Shown piece after piece: positions 9,721 to 19,157 of a stretch of 64,000 nucleotides of DNA. The notes below the pieces were generated by a model. The model did no database searches. It was not told where the DNA came from and saw only the letters and a list, made by a program, of their open reading frames with translations. This DNA is from CALSMU01 sp965230225. Its GTDB lineage: Bacteria; Bacteroidota; Bacteroidia; Flavobacteriales_D; Parvicellaceae. The translations under genes were made by a program, and so were the position numbers. The stretch is taken from assembly GCA_965230225.1 (NCBI GenBank), contig CBDDKM010000006.1, positions 580,772 to 644,771 of the forward strand. The letters run 5' to 3'. Every line of letters starts with the position of its first letter. Within the stretch, counting starts at the first letter, position 1.

Positions 9721-10539
9721 ATGAAACCAATCTATCTATTTTTAATGGCCTGTTTGCTCATTGGCTGTGCTGAAGAAAAGCAGGAAAAACAGGAGAAAGA
9801 AGAGCAAAAACAGGATGAACTTCCACAGGTGGAAGAACACAAAATGCCACTTCCCTACAGAATAGGAAAAATTTACACCAAAGACAACAAAAAGTACATG
9901 TACGGTGGTGAAGACAGCATCAGTCATTTTGATATTACCAACTGCATACTAAAAGATGAACAATATCATTACGGTATTGGAAGAGAAGCATTTCATGCTT
10001 TGATTGAACCAGAGTTTATTTCGGTGGAAGATGCAGACACTATTTATCATGACACTGATCGTTTTTTATACCTGGAAATTGGCGAAGAACGAAGAGCATA
10101 TAGCATCGAACTACTAACTCACCATGAAGTGGTAAACGATGTTGTAAATGGTGAACCTGTAATGGCTGCTTATTGCATTCTTGCAGATTTAGGAGCCATT
10201 TACCCAAGAACCATTGGAGGCAAGGTATTTACTTTTGCTTTAAGCGGCTATACTTACCACGACCCGGAAGTTTGGGACGATACAGACGGCTTCGTTTTTT
10301 GGGATAGAGAGACTGAATCTACCTGGTGGCCATTAATTGGTAAAGGCGTAAGCGGCCCTATGCTCGATGTTGATTTAAAAGTGTATGATGAGCAAAACTG
10401 GTTGCAAACCAATTGGGCCGACATAAAAAACAAAAACGTTGCTGTACAGGTATTAAAACCAGGACAAGAAATGACTCCGCCAGAAAACTGGCCAAGGTTT
10501 GACGAAACTACAATTGATCAGATAAAATCTACTTTATAG
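9721..10539 (+). CDS. DUF3179 domain lipoprotein
   Basis: I choose the ATG at 9721 rather than the in-frame one at 9679 because it gives a lipoprotein signal, MKPIYLFLMACLLIGC, with Cys as the lipid site and a charged E/K/Q-rich linker after it. The 272-residue product carries DUF3179 landmarks: HHEVVNDVVNG, then AAYCILADLGA in place of the usual YCPLC, FALSGYTYHD and DRETESTWW. Function of the family is unknown. The protein should sit in a membrane on the periplasmic or surface side. The usual YCPLCGS cysteine pair is reduced to one Cys. The 3' end overlaps the convergent haem-binding gene by 6 bases. Confidence 0.8.
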   Translation: MKPIYLFLMACLLIGCAEEKQEKQEKEEQKQDELPQVEEHKMPLPYRIGKIYTKDNKKYMYGGEDSISHFDITNCILKDEQYHYGIGREAFHALIEPEFISVEDADTIYHDTDRFLYLEIGEERRAYSIELLTHHEVVNDVVNGEPVMAAYCILADLGAIYPRTIGGKVFTFALSGYTYHDPEVWDDTDGFVFWDRETESTWWPLIGKGVSGPMLDVDLKVYDEQNWLQTNWADIKNKNVAVQVLKPGQEMTPPENWPRFDETTIDQIKSTL

Positions 10540-10968
10540 AGATTTCATCCAGTTGATCAATAGCTCTCTTTGCTCTTCGTTTAACTCAGAATCTCCGTGC
10601 ATCCAAACATAACTCTGTAGTGGCATTTCGTGCTCTTCAATTTCTTCGATACACTCCTCCAGCTTGTGCTCTTGAGTTTCTTCATCGTAAGTTCCCCAAA
10701 CTGAAAAGTTAAGGTGCTCTCTCCCCTCTTCAACGTGGTGTCCAACAAACCAACTTACAGGTGCTACATTAGAGTACCAAGGGAAAACTACCTCATTTGA
10801 GTGACAATCATAACAACTCTCTCTCAAAATTGAAACCACTTCTTCAGGTGCATTGGTCATGGTAACCAGGTTCTCTGAATCTTTCACTTCCGGATTAGAC
10901 TTATCGATTCTAAAGAATTGAATAATTACTAATACCGCTACAATTCCGATTAATATTTTCTTTTTCAT
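10534..10968 (-). CDS. Haem-binding domain protein
   Basis: 144 residues: an N-terminal hydrophobic anchor (MKKKILIGIVAVLVIIQFF), then a single c-type haem motif CYDCH in SCYDCHSN, followed by PWYSNVAPVSWFVGHHV and a C-terminal EMPLQSYVWMHG segment. This is the Haem_bd (PF14376-type) layout, in which a later Met is the probable second haem ligand. It acts in the periplasm, presumably in electron transfer or redox sensing. Its ATG overlaps the stop of the preceding lipoprotein gene (ATGA), so the two are translationally coupled. Confidence 0.83.
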   Translation of the reverse strand: MKKKILIGIVAVLVIIQFFRIDKSNPEVKDSENLVTMTNAPEEVVSILRESCYDCHSNEVVFPWYSNVAPVSWFVGHHVEEGREHLNFSVWGTYDEETQEHKLEECIEEIEEHEMPLQSYVWMHGDSELNEEQRELLINWMKSL

Positions 10969-11402
10969 GGGTGAGTAAAATGATTAAAGTAATCTTGAAG
11001 ATTTGTTTCTATATCAAAAGTTATTTGACCTGCCTGATCCATGTCTTTAGCATCATGCAAATCGCTAATTAAGTCTAATATTGGATGAAGAACGTGATGT
11101 AATTGTTCATGTGCTTCTCCGGTCATACTGCAATTATGAATAATATAATCGGTATGGTCATCCATCTTTTCTGCCATAAAATGATAGTCTTCCAATGTTA
11201 ATGGGTCTCCATTCTCCAGTAACACCTGTATTCTATTCATTCCTTCATGGGTTTCTTCATTTACCTCCCATTTTTGACCATCGTTTAAGTGAAGAGCTTC
11301 GGACTCTACTTTTTCGTTTTCTTTAGCTTCTTCCTTTGGTTGATCTGAGCAAGCCACAAAAAACAAGCTAATTGATAATATGATTATTGTTGCTATTTTC
11401 AT
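10965..11402 (-). CDS. Small lipoprotein in symporter operon
   Basis: The correct start is the ATG at 11402, because it shares one base with the stop of the symporter gene (TGATG) and opens a lipoprotein signal, MKIATIIILSISLFFVAC. The 145-residue product has an acidic, low-complexity linker (QPKEEAKENEKVES) and then a helical domain with several His (HHVLHPIL, LHDAKDMD). I do not recognise the family; the alpha-helical pattern suggests a four-helix bundle, which in this setting could bind metal or haem. Coupling on both sides ties it to the symporter and the haem-binding protein. Confidence 0.72.
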   Translation of the reverse strand: MKIATIIILSISLFFVACSDQPKEEAKENEKVESEALHLNDGQKWEVNEETHEGMNRIQVLLENGDPLTLEDYHFMAEKMDDHTDYIIHNCSMTGEAHEQLHHVLHPILDLISDLHDAKDMDQAGQITFDIETNLQDYFNHFTHP

Positions 11403-13420
11403 CAGAATAGTTTTTCTCGGTTTCTGAACAGTGTTAAAACACAGACTGCAAATATACCTAAACAAACCACAGACAAACGCTGATCTCCGTAAATTAAATA
11501 TCCAATACCAAACAACGCCGCATACACCCCTATTACAGAAACAAAGAACCCTAACACCTTAGCTCCGAAGTTGTTGAACTTCTCTGATTTACCATTTTCA
11601 TCTTCAAATATCTTTTGATCAAATTCTTTTAGTTTAGCTTCGTCTGTTGGCGATGTTAGCAGCGACACAAGCACCCACCCAAGAGTTGTTATACCTACAC
11701 TTATAACTAATTGCCAATGCCCCGCCATTCTTTGAGAAGGATCTACTGTTTTATTGTACACAAAAAACACCAATGCCATACCGAATGATACCACCATTGC
11801 AGCAATCTCACTATAGGGGTTGATTCTTTTCCAGAACCACCTAAGAACAAACAACAACCCCGTACCAGCTCCTATTAGTAGCATCAGGTCGAAAACCTCT
11901 TTGGCTTTTTCCAGGTACAACGAGAGGAATCCGGCAGCAATCATTAACAAAGCAGTAGATAACCTTCCTACTTGTACTTCTTGTTTTCCAGTAGCTTTTT
12001 TATTGATAAATCGCTTATAAAAGTCGTTTACGATATAGGATGATCCCCAGTTTAATTGCGTAGAAATGGTGGACATAAATGCTGCAATTAAAGAGGTAAC
12101 CACAATTCCTAACAGCCCTATTGGTAAAAAGGTAAGCATGGATGAATAAGCTACATCATGCCCCATTTTATCTACTGGCACTTTTGGGTTAGATAAATGA
12201 ATGTTTACCAACGACTCCAATGATAGAGGATTAACATCCTTTTTAGAACTATCACTTTTTTGGGTATATAAATAGGCTAATGATTTAATTTGGTATGAGT
12301 CTGGATGATTTTCAACCAAACTAAGTACTCTATTTACGTTTCCATCATTGGTGGTATCTGCATCAGATGATAGCATATCCAATTTATCGGACAACAGCAC
12401 CAATGTTTTCTCATTGACTTCATCATCCAAAAACTCTTTAGCCTCCTGGGTAACAATTACTTTAGACTCATCTTGCTGCAGTGTGGAAGGGTAAACAACC
12501 AATGAAGCCAATGCTAATAATATCCAGGGCCACGGACGTAATGCATAGTGAGCAAAGTTGAAGAACAATACTGCCCAGGTGGCATGTTTCTCATCTTTAG
12601 CTGCTAACATCCTTTGAGCAATGTATCCACCTCCTCCAGGTTCCGCTCCTGGGTACCATGTACTCCACCATTGCACAGCGATTGGAATGATAAACAACGG
12701 AATTAGCACTTCCCAATTGGAAAAGTCAGGAAACATATCCATTTTACCATCCAGTTCCGGGCTGGCCAATAAATTATCAATTCCTCCAACTTCGGGCATG
12801 TTTACGATATAAACCGTTGCCCAAACTGAACCAATCATAGCTATGATGAACTGAAAGAAATCCGTTAACAATACACTTTTTAAACCTCCCAACATGGAGT
12901 AAATGGCAGTTGCTGTTCCCGCTATTAAAAGGGTTTGCCAGCCTTCCAAACCAAGAAGAACTTGTCCTATTTTTATCCCTGCCAGACAAACACCTGCCAT
13001 GGTAATAATGTTAAATATAACTCCCAGGTAAATGGCTCTAAATCCTCTTAAGAAAGAAGCAGACTTTCCACTGTACCTTAATTCGTAAAACTCAAGATCG
13101 GTGGTTACTCCTGATTTTCGCCATAGTCGAGCATAGAAAAATACGGTTAGCATCCCTGTTAACAACATGGCCCACCATACCCAGTTTCCAAATACCCCTC
13201 CTCCATCTTCTCTTACTATATTGGTTACCAAGCCCGGAGTATCTGCGGCAAATGTGGTTGCCACCATACTAATTCCCAATAACCACCATGGCATATTTCT
13301 ACCCGATAAGAAAAAGTCCTCAGAGCTTTTACCGGCTTTTTTACTAGTAATAACCCCAATTAGGATAGAAATAATGAAAAAGGCTACTACGATAGCCCAG
13401 TCTAAATTTTGTAATTGCAT
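11402..13420 (-). CDS. Sodium:solute symporter (SSS family)
   Basis: 672 residues with about 13-14 membrane helices. The N-terminal half has typical SSS features (DFFLSGRNMPWWLLGISM, then GLKSVLLTDFFQFIIAMIG) of Na+-coupled uptake carriers. An unusual hydrophilic stretch of about 100 residues (roughly 305-410, from YPSTLQQDES to DKMGHDVAYS) interrupts the helices, with repeated Asp/Ser/Lys content. The substrate is unknown. It is first in a three-gene coupled operon with a lipoprotein and a haem-binding protein, which is odd company for a sugar or amino-acid carrier. Confidence 0.82.
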   Translation of the reverse strand: MQLQNLDWAIVVAFFIISILIGVITSKKAGKSSEDFFLSGRNMPWWLLGISMVATTFAADTPGLVTNIVREDGGGVFGNWVWWAMLLTGMLTVFFYARLWRKSGVTTDLEFYELRYSGKSASFLRGFRAIYLGVIFNIITMAGVCLAGIKIGQVLLGLEGWQTLLIAGTATAIYSMLGGLKSVLLTDFFQFIIAMIGSVWATVYIVNMPEVGGIDNLLASPELDGKMDMFPDFSNWEVLIPLFIIPIAVQWWSTWYPGAEPGGGGYIAQRMLAAKDEKHATWAVLFFNFAHYALRPWPWILLALASLVVYPSTLQQDESKVIVTQEAKEFLDDEVNEKTLVLLSDKLDMLSSDADTTNDGNVNRVLSLVENHPDSYQIKSLAYLYTQKSDSSKKDVNPLSLESLVNIHLSNPKVPVDKMGHDVAYSSMLTFLPIGLLGIVVTSLIAAFMSTISTQLNWGSSYIVNDFYKRFINKKATGKQEVQVGRLSTALLMIAAGFLSLYLEKAKEVFDLMLLIGAGTGLLFVLRWFWKRINPYSEIAAMVVSFGMALVFFVYNKTVDPSQRMAGHWQLVISVGITTLGWVLVSLLTSPTDEAKLKEFDQKIFEDENGKSEKFNNFGAKVLGFFVSVIGVYAALFGIGYLIYGDQRLSVVCLGIFAVCVLTLFRNREKLF

Positions 13421-13566
13421 GCTCTACTGCTTATAAGGATGTAAATCTAGTGTAAGTAGACCTATTAATCTTTAATAAGGGTTATGTTCTATCAACAGAA
13501 CTTTTTTAATTGTTAATACTGACAGTTCTCATGTTTGCAACAATTGATTTAACTTAATTTAGAACC

Positions 13567-14832
13567 ATGATAGTATCTGCACAGGAAGCACTAGAAGTAG
13601 TAAGGAACAACGACAAAATTTTTATACACACTGCAGCTGCTGCTCCGCAGTATTTGATTAAGCACTTGGTGGCAAGAGCACCTGAGTTAAATGGTGTTCA
13701 AATATATCACCTCCACACTGAGGGCGATGCCTCTTATTCTTTACCCGAACACAAAGATTCTTTTAGGGTAAATGCTCTTTTCATTGGGAGCAACGTAAGA
13801 TCTGCTATACAAGATGGTAGAGGTAGTTATATTCCTATTTTTCTTAGTGAAGCACCAAGGTTATTCAGAGAAAAGATCATTCCTCTGGATGTTGCTTTGG
13901 TAACAGTATCACCTCCAGATAAACACGGTTTTTGCTCTTTGGGTGTTTCGGTGGATGTATCTAAAGCGGCGGTAGACTCTGCCAAAATTGTTATTGCTCA
14001 GGTAAATAAACACATGCCCAGAAGTCATGGAGATGGACTACTACATGTAGATGACATTGAATACTTTGTAGAAAAAGACGAACCTCTTCCAGAGGTTACT
14101 CCACACCGAATGACCGGTACTGAAAAAAGAATTGGTGAGAATGTTTCGGGGTTAATTGATGATGGGGCCACTTTACAAATGGGAATTGGTGCAATTCCCA
14201 ACGCAGTATTATCCTGCTTATTTGGGCACAAGGACCTGGGGATTCACACAGAAATGTTTTCGGATGGAATATTACCCCTGGTACAAAATGGTGTAATTAC
14301 CGGAGCCAATAAAAAGAAACACCCTGGAACCATTGTATCGTCTTTTGCTTTTGGCTCTAAAAAACTATACGATTTTATAGATGATAATCCAATGGTTAAA
14401 ATGTTGGATTTTGCCTATGTTAACAATACTGATGTTATCAGAAAAAACCCTAAAGTAACAGCAATAAACAGTGCCATTGAGATCGATTTAACCGGTCAGA
14501 TATGTGCAGACTCCATTGGAAAAAACATCTATTCTGGTGTAGGTGGGCAAATGGATTTTATAAGAGGTGCTTCTATTTCGGATGGAGGGAAACCTATTAT
14601 CGCTTTACCCAGCACTTCTAAAAAAGGGGTTTCTAAAATTGTACCTATTCTAAAAGAAGGCGCCGGTGTGGTTACCACAAGAGCACATGTACATTATGTT
14701 GTAACTGAATATGGAGTGGTTAACTTACATGGAAAAACATTAAAAGAAAGAGCTGAATTACTCATTAGTATAGCACACCCTAACCAACGTGAATTTTTAG
14801 AAAGGGAAGCACATGCTTTACATTTGGAGTAA
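13567..14832 (+). CDS. Acetyl-CoA hydrolase/CoA-transferase (4-hydroxybutyrate CoA-transferase-like)
   Basis: 421 residues, the usual length of the acetyl-CoA hydrolase/transferase family. The N-terminal domain contains SPPDKHGFCSLGVSVD. The C-terminal domain has GIGAIPNAVL and GIHTEMFSDG, in which E229 is the expected catalytic glutamate that forms the enzyme-CoA thioester. SGVGGQMDFIRGA and TEYGVVNLHGK are also family signatures. It should move CoA between short-chain acids in the cytoplasm, for example acetate and 4-hydroxybutyrate or succinate; the exact acids cannot be read from sequence. It is monocistronic, reading away from the symporter. Confidence 0.87.
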   Translation: MIVSAQEALEVVRNNDKIFIHTAAAAPQYLIKHLVARAPELNGVQIYHLHTEGDASYSLPEHKDSFRVNALFIGSNVRSAIQDGRGSYIPIFLSEAPRLFREKIIPLDVALVTVSPPDKHGFCSLGVSVDVSKAAVDSAKIVIAQVNKHMPRSHGDGLLHVDDIEYFVEKDEPLPEVTPHRMTGTEKRIGENVSGLIDDGATLQMGIGAIPNAVLSCLFGHKDLGIHTEMFSDGILPLVQNGVITGANKKKHPGTIVSSFAFGSKKLYDFIDDNPMVKMLDFAYVNNTDVIRKNPKVTAINSAIEIDLTGQICADSIGKNIYSGVGGQMDFIRGASISDGGKPIIALPSTSKKGVSKIVPILKEGAGVVTTRAHVHYVVTEYGVVNLHGKTLKERAELLISIAHPNQREFLEREAHALHLE

Positions 14833-14848
14833 CTCAACTCTTCTTTTC

Positions 14849-15718
14849 TTAACCAAAATTCTCGACGAGTCGCCCCATCTCCCCTCTTTCATAGGCATTT
14901 AATGCCTCAATAATTTCCGACTGAGTATTCATTACAAATGGTCCATAAGTAGCCATTGGCTCTTCTATTGGCTCACCGGATAACAAAATTGCTTTAGAAG
15001 TACTATTAAACTTGAGCGCAACCGCATCTCCATCGTTATTAAAATAGACCAATGTTTTATCTCCTACTACCTTGTCTCCAATTTGCATTTCTCCTTCCAG
15101 TAGGTAAATACAAGTACTATAATTTGATGGAAGATCAATGTCTATTTCTCCATTGGCACTTCCGTACAAGTTGGCTACTACCATTTTACTTTTAGCCGGA
15201 ATTGGCCCTACTTTACCTTGTAATTCACCAGACAAAATATTTAGTTCCACCAAATCATCATCTGAGTTTACTTTTGCTAACTCTTCCTTCGATACCGGAT
15301 AATATTCCGGAGCATCCGATTTATGCTCTTTTGGAGTATTGATCCACAATTGAATGATCTCGTGTTCGCCTCCGCTTTCGGCTATCTCTTTAGCTGGTCT
15401 TTCACTATGAACAATTCCTTTTCCACTATTGATCCATTGGGCACCACCAGCGTAAATTACACCATCATTCCCTAACGAATCTCTATGGTGAACTCCTCCT
15501 TTAAAAATAAAGGTGACTGGCGAAAATCCGCGATGTGGATGCGGAGGAACTCCTACGTCCTGTTGCTGCTCTCCTCCATTGTATTTCCCTTCCCAATGAT
15601 GGATTAAGATAAATGGATTTACATCGTTTATTCCCGCCTGTGGTAATGGTTGATCAATGATGATTCCTCCCATGTTTACCTTCTTCGAACTATATATTTG
15701 TTTAACTGTACGTTTCAT
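14849..15718 (-). CDS. Pirin family protein
   Basis: 289-residue bicupin. The N-terminal cupin carries the metal ligands in PPHPHRGFSPVTFI and GIVHSE (three His and one Glu), with the usual HRDSLGN segment between them; the C-terminal cupin lacks metal ligands, as is usual. Pirins are iron-binding cytoplasmic proteins, some with quercetin 2,3-dioxygenase activity. It is read convergently with the CoA-transferase gene, with a 16-base gap. Confidence 0.87.
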   Translation of the reverse strand: MKRTVKQIYSSKKVNMGGIIIDQPLPQAGINDVNPFILIHHWEGKYNGGEQQQDVGVPPHPHRGFSPVTFIFKGGVHHRDSLGNDGVIYAGGAQWINSGKGIVHSERPAKEIAESGGEHEIIQLWINTPKEHKSDAPEYYPVSKEELAKVNSDDDLVELNILSGELQGKVGPIPAKSKMVVANLYGSANGEIDIDLPSNYSTCIYLLEGEMQIGDKVVGDKTLVYFNNDGDAVALKFNSTSKAILLSGEPIEEPMATYGPFVMNTQSEIIEALNAYERGEMGRLVENFG

Positions 15719-15761
15719 AACCCTAAATTACATGTTGCAACAAATATCTCAATTTTAGATC

Positions 15762-15798
15762 AAAAAAAAGTGGTATTAAGAAAACTTAACACCACTTT
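15762..15798 (-). terminator. Rho-independent terminator after the DUF5723 gene
   Basis: A 14-bp stem with one mismatch (15767-15780 with 15785-15798, loop AAAA) is followed, on the minus strand, by a run of eight T. It lies 20 bases after the stop of the DUF5723 gene. Confidence 0.8.
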
Positions 15799-15818
15799 AA
15801 CGTGCTTATACTATTCTT

Positions 15819-17318
15819 TTAAAATCTAAATCTCATGAATCCCATACTTAGAGATAAGGTAGATCCGTTCTTAGCAATAAAGGTGTGCATATCCCTTGAA
15901 GCTACACCACATTCCCATGAACCATTTCCTGCAATCAATGTAATTCCCATAGGAACTGAGAAGTCATTATTTCCAAGGAAAATCATACCTCCATTAAGCA
16001 TTAACCATGGAAGTGGTCTGATGTCTCCACCAATACTAAGAGTAGATTGATTAAAGCTTCCCGGCACATCTTTACCTGGGAAAACCATATCTACACCTAC
16101 GTGAGCTTTTTCTCCAACTTGCAAACTTGCTCCTAAACGAACAGTTGTAGGAAGACTAATTTTCTTAGCATCTTCTCCTCCCCATTCGAAAATTCCTTCT
16201 TGTCCCACTAATTGTCCCATGTCGTCTTCTGTAGCCATGGTATAGTTATCCATTCCGGCAGCCGTTGTTGAAGCCAATACGGTAGAGCTATCCAGTGTAT
16301 ACACATTTCCTTCCCAGTTGATGGAACCGATGTTATTAACAGAAGCTCCTACTCTAAGCTTTCCTCCTATGATGGCACTTGCTCCGAAATCCATTCCAAA
16401 CCCTTTTCCTACAGGCTGTGGTAAAAACTTGGTTGAATCTTGTGTGGCTGTTGTCGGGTTATTGTTAGCGGCTGCTCCGTAGTCGATTCCAAACTTAGGC
16501 GACAATGACGAAAATGCCACTAATTGATCTCCGGTATACTGTAGCTGAACCAATCCAATTCCCTGAACAATCTTAGCTCCTACCCCTGCAAACAACTCGA
16601 ATTTATCTTTCTCTCCAAAGATTTTTCTACCATAAGAAAGGTTATATTCTCTTGTCCAGTACATGGTAATGTCCGTTCCTTCAATTAAGTCAGTTAACAA
16701 TTGAGGAGCATTAGCCATACCCATAGCTACATTTTGAATAGAATCAGAACTAACGTTAGCATAATTAGCAATTACCGACGTATCCAAAGTAGTTGGATCC
16801 ACGTACATAATACTATCAAAATATGGAGCTACTTTACCTAAAAACAATAACTCCGAGGCAGTGTTCCCCAATTTGGAGTACATGTGAGCATTGTCATTTA
16901 TTCTAAATGCCAACCCTCCAAATTTCTCATCTTGATAAGCCGCACCAAAGGACATATAATCCAGATTCATGGTTATTCCTTTATCGGCAATATCGTGAGC
17001 AGTTTGTAGCTTTTGCGCATAAGTAAAACCTTGCTCCTCTCCTCTTATAATTCCTTCCAGCTGATCTCTCATTTCTTGTCTACCCAACACTTCTGAGTGT
17101 AATGAGTAGGCAAACTCATTGGTACTAACGGTTACTTTTTTCTCATCGTAAAAAGTTCCCCACCCCAAATTGGAAGGGTTAATTCCAATGGATTGATAGT
17201 CGGTAGCAAATGTGGTGGCTACACCTTTTCCTGTAAGGGTAAAAGAGCTGTACTCAATTTGAGCAAATGAACTCAACCCTAAAAAGCAGGAGGCAAAGAT
17301 CAGTGTGATTTTCTTCAT
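15819..17318 (-). CDS. DUF5723 family outer-membrane protein
   Basis: 499 residues starting with a signal peptide (MKKITLIFASCFLGLSSFAQ). The body is beta-rich and glycine-rich and ends in LSMGFMRFRF, a barrel-type terminal strand. The opening of the mature protein (SIGINPSNLGW) and the segments FGMDFGASAIIGGKLRVGAS and LRLGASLQVGEKAHVGVDM match the DUF5723 pattern, a porin-like family of Bacteroidota related to PorP/SprF and FadL types. Function is unknown. It is alone, with a clear terminator. Confidence 0.75.
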   Translation of the reverse strand: MKKITLIFASCFLGLSSFAQIEYSSFTLTGKGVATTFATDYQSIGINPSNLGWGTFYDEKKVTVSTNEFAYSLHSEVLGRQEMRDQLEGIIRGEEQGFTYAQKLQTAHDIADKGITMNLDYMSFGAAYQDEKFGGLAFRINDNAHMYSKLGNTASELLFLGKVAPYFDSIMYVDPTTLDTSVIANYANVSSDSIQNVAMGMANAPQLLTDLIEGTDITMYWTREYNLSYGRKIFGEKDKFELFAGVGAKIVQGIGLVQLQYTGDQLVAFSSLSPKFGIDYGAAANNNPTTATQDSTKFLPQPVGKGFGMDFGASAIIGGKLRVGASVNNIGSINWEGNVYTLDSSTVLASTTAAGMDNYTMATEDDMGQLVGQEGIFEWGGEDAKKISLPTTVRLGASLQVGEKAHVGVDMVFPGKDVPGSFNQSTLSIGGDIRPLPWLMLNGGMIFLGNNDFSVPMGITLIAGNGSWECGVASRDMHTFIAKNGSTLSLSMGFMRFRF

Positions 17319-17355
17319 AGTATTTCGTCTATTTTATTTCTTAAAGATAATAGAA

Positions 17356-17385
17356 TTGTTGAATTATTGAATCTAATTACATTTG
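17356..17385 (+). promoter_or_regulatory. Bacteroidota-type promoter before yjbQ
   Basis: TTG at 17356-17358, 19 bases of spacer, then TACATTTG at 17378-17385, an exact match to the TAnnTTTG -7 box of Bacteroidota promoters. The start codon follows 20 bases later, so the leader would be very short. Confidence 0.55.
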
Positions 17386-17404
17386 AGCAGCTATTTATAC
17401 CAAT

Positions 17405-17815
17405 ATGATCTGGCAAAAAGAAATAACACTATCTCCCTACAGCAGAGGTTTTCATTTGATTACCCACGAACTACTATCCCAAATTGATGGATTTCCGGAT
17501 ACGGGAATTATGAATTTGTTTATTAAACATACTTCTGCCGCTTTAACCATTAACGAAAATGCAGATCCTAGTGTACGCACTGATCTAGACAGATCGTATG
17601 ATGAATTGGTTAGAGAGCGTGAACCATATTATACACACACCTATGAGGGAGATGATGATATGCCTGCACACATAAAAAGCTCGATTACAGGATGTTCCAT
17701 TAACATTCCTATCACGAACGGAAAACCAAATTTAGGCACCTGGCAAGGCATTTATTTGTGCGAGTTCAGAAATAATGGAGGAAAGCGAAGAATTGTCATC
17801 ACCATTCACTCTTAG
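17405..17815 (+). CDS. yjbQ: YjbQ family protein (secondary thiamine-phosphate synthase-like)
   Basis: 136 residues, the usual length for the UPF0047/YjbQ family. Signatures present are FIKHTSAALTINENADP, HIKSSITGCS and GTWQGIYLCEFR, with the conserved His residues thought to bind metal. Some members have weak thiamine-phosphate synthase activity, but the true role is not established. Cytoplasmic. A good promoter lies immediately upstream. Confidence 0.88.
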   Translation: MIWQKEITLSPYSRGFHLITHELLSQIDGFPDTGIMNLFIKHTSAALTINENADPSVRTDLDRSYDELVREREPYYTHTYEGDDDMPAHIKSSITGCSINIPITNGKPNLGTWQGIYLCEFRNNGGKRRIVITIHS

Positions 17816-17874
17816 TAAATTAACGTTGGTAAACTCATGATATCTAACCTGTTATGGTCGAGGTATATTTGATT

Positions 17875-18288
17875 ATGCCCCTGAATAAACCAACGACTAA
17901 CCGAATAGATCTGGAACACTCCTCTGTATGGATCGACGATGATAATGTTTTGAGAATCGATTATCGTGGAGGTGGTGATTTAGATATTCATTACATTAAA
18001 TCACATACTGAAGCTATTTTGAAAGTATGCAACGGAATACCACGCCCTTTTCTTATTGATTTAAGAGACGTATTTGGCAGCATCTCTTATGAAGGACAAA
18101 ACTATCTGGCCAGTTATCCGGAACTAACTAAAGTGCGAATTGCTCAAGCTATTGTAATCGACAATTTAGCTAACAGGCTTTTGGGTAACTTTTACTTTTC
18201 AGTATTACGCCCTAAAGGACCGAGAAAAATTTTTAATTCGGTGGACAAAGCAAAAGAATGGTTAATGAAGCAATATGTAGAAGATTAA
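17875..18288 (+). CDS. Small STAS/SpoIIAA-like protein of unknown function
   Basis: The frame has ATGs at 17854 and 17875; I prefer the second (MPLNKPTTNR), giving 137 residues. The pattern (beta-hairpin VWIDDDNVLRIDYRG, helix, PFLIDLRDVFGSISYEG, helix, IAQAIVIDN, helix, RKIFNSVDKAKEWL) is that of the STAS/SpoIIAA fold common in Bacteroidota, where the function is unknown. No phospho-acceptor Ser/Thr is obvious. It follows yjbQ by about 60 bases and may be co-transcribed. Its stop overlaps the CDF gene by 4 bases. Confidence 0.6.
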   Translation: MPLNKPTTNRIDLEHSSVWIDDDNVLRIDYRGGGDLDIHYIKSHTEAILKVCNGIPRPFLIDLRDVFGSISYEGQNYLASYPELTKVRIAQAIVIDNLANRLLGNFYFSVLRPKGPRKIFNSVDKAKEWLMKQYVED

Positions 18289-19157
18289 GCGGGCTCAACG
18301 TGCATTAATACATCAGCTACTTCAGGTAGTTGAGCTTTGATTTTGTTTTTCAAGTGATGTGCAATATCGTGCCCTTCTTTTACGGAAATACTCCCATCTA
18401 CCACCAAATGTAAATCCACGTGGAAACTCATTCCTGATTTTCGAACGAAGCACTTTTCGGTTCCCACTACCAAAGGTTCCTCCTTAGCAATTGTTCTAAT
18501 TTTTTGAATCAATTCTTCGTGCAGGTTCTCATCCATGATCTCTCCCAATGCCGGTCGAAATATTAGGTAAGCGTTATAAATGATAAAAACAGCCGCCACC
18601 ATAGCAGCCCAATCATCTGCTGCTTCATATCCCTCTCCCATTATTATCGCTACAGAAATACCTAATAGTGCAACTAGTGAGGTAATTGCGTCGCTACGGT
18701 GATGCCAGGCATCGGCTTGTAAGGAAGTACTTTTAGTTTCCTTCCCCTTTTTTGAGATGATTCGATAAAATACCTCTTTTACTATTACTATAACCCCTAA
18801 TACCCATAGGGTGTAGTTTTCAGGTACACCATGTGGATGTTTAATGTTCTCGATGCTCTGCCAAAAAATAACTATTGCTGATGTCAGTAATAGCCCAACC
18901 ACAATGAAAGTGACTAACGGTTCTGCCTTTCCATGTCCGTAGGGGTGGTTTTCATCAGGTGGCTTAGTAGAATATCTAATTCCAAACCATACCAATACTG
19001 ATGCTAAAATATCTGTTGTAGACTCGATGGCATCAGCAATCAAAGCGTAAGAGTTTCCCAACACACCAGTTACTCCCTTAATGATAGCAAGAAACAAATT
19101 CCCCAATATGCTAACATATATAGCTTTAATGGCTTTATTACGGTTAACCTGATGCAT
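18285..19157 (-). CDS. Cation diffusion facilitator (CDF) metal transporter
   Basis: I start it at the ATG at 19157 (MHQVNRNKAIKAIYVSILGN); a longer frame from 19238 adds an atypical leader. The 290-residue product has six membrane helices. The metal sites sit in ADAIESTTD of helix 2 and in DAWHHRSDA of helix 5, the usual D/H sets of zinc-, iron- or manganese-exporting CDFs, followed by a cytoplasmic C-terminal domain (VEPA end). It should export divalent metal in exchange for protons; the first site DxxxS/D leaves the metal open. Confidence 0.86.
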   Translation of the reverse strand: MHQVNRNKAIKAIYVSILGNLFLAIIKGVTGVLGNSYALIADAIESTTDILASVLVWFGIRYSTKPPDENHPYGHGKAEPLVTFIVVGLLLTSAIVIFWQSIENIKHPHGVPENYTLWVLGVIVIVKEVFYRIISKKGKETKSTSLQADAWHHRSDAITSLVALLGISVAIIMGEGYEAADDWAAMVAAVFIIYNAYLIFRPALGEIMDENLHEELIQKIRTIAKEEPLVVGTEKCFVRKSGMSFHVDLHLVVDGSISVKEGHDIAHHLKNKIKAQLPEVADVLMHVEPA

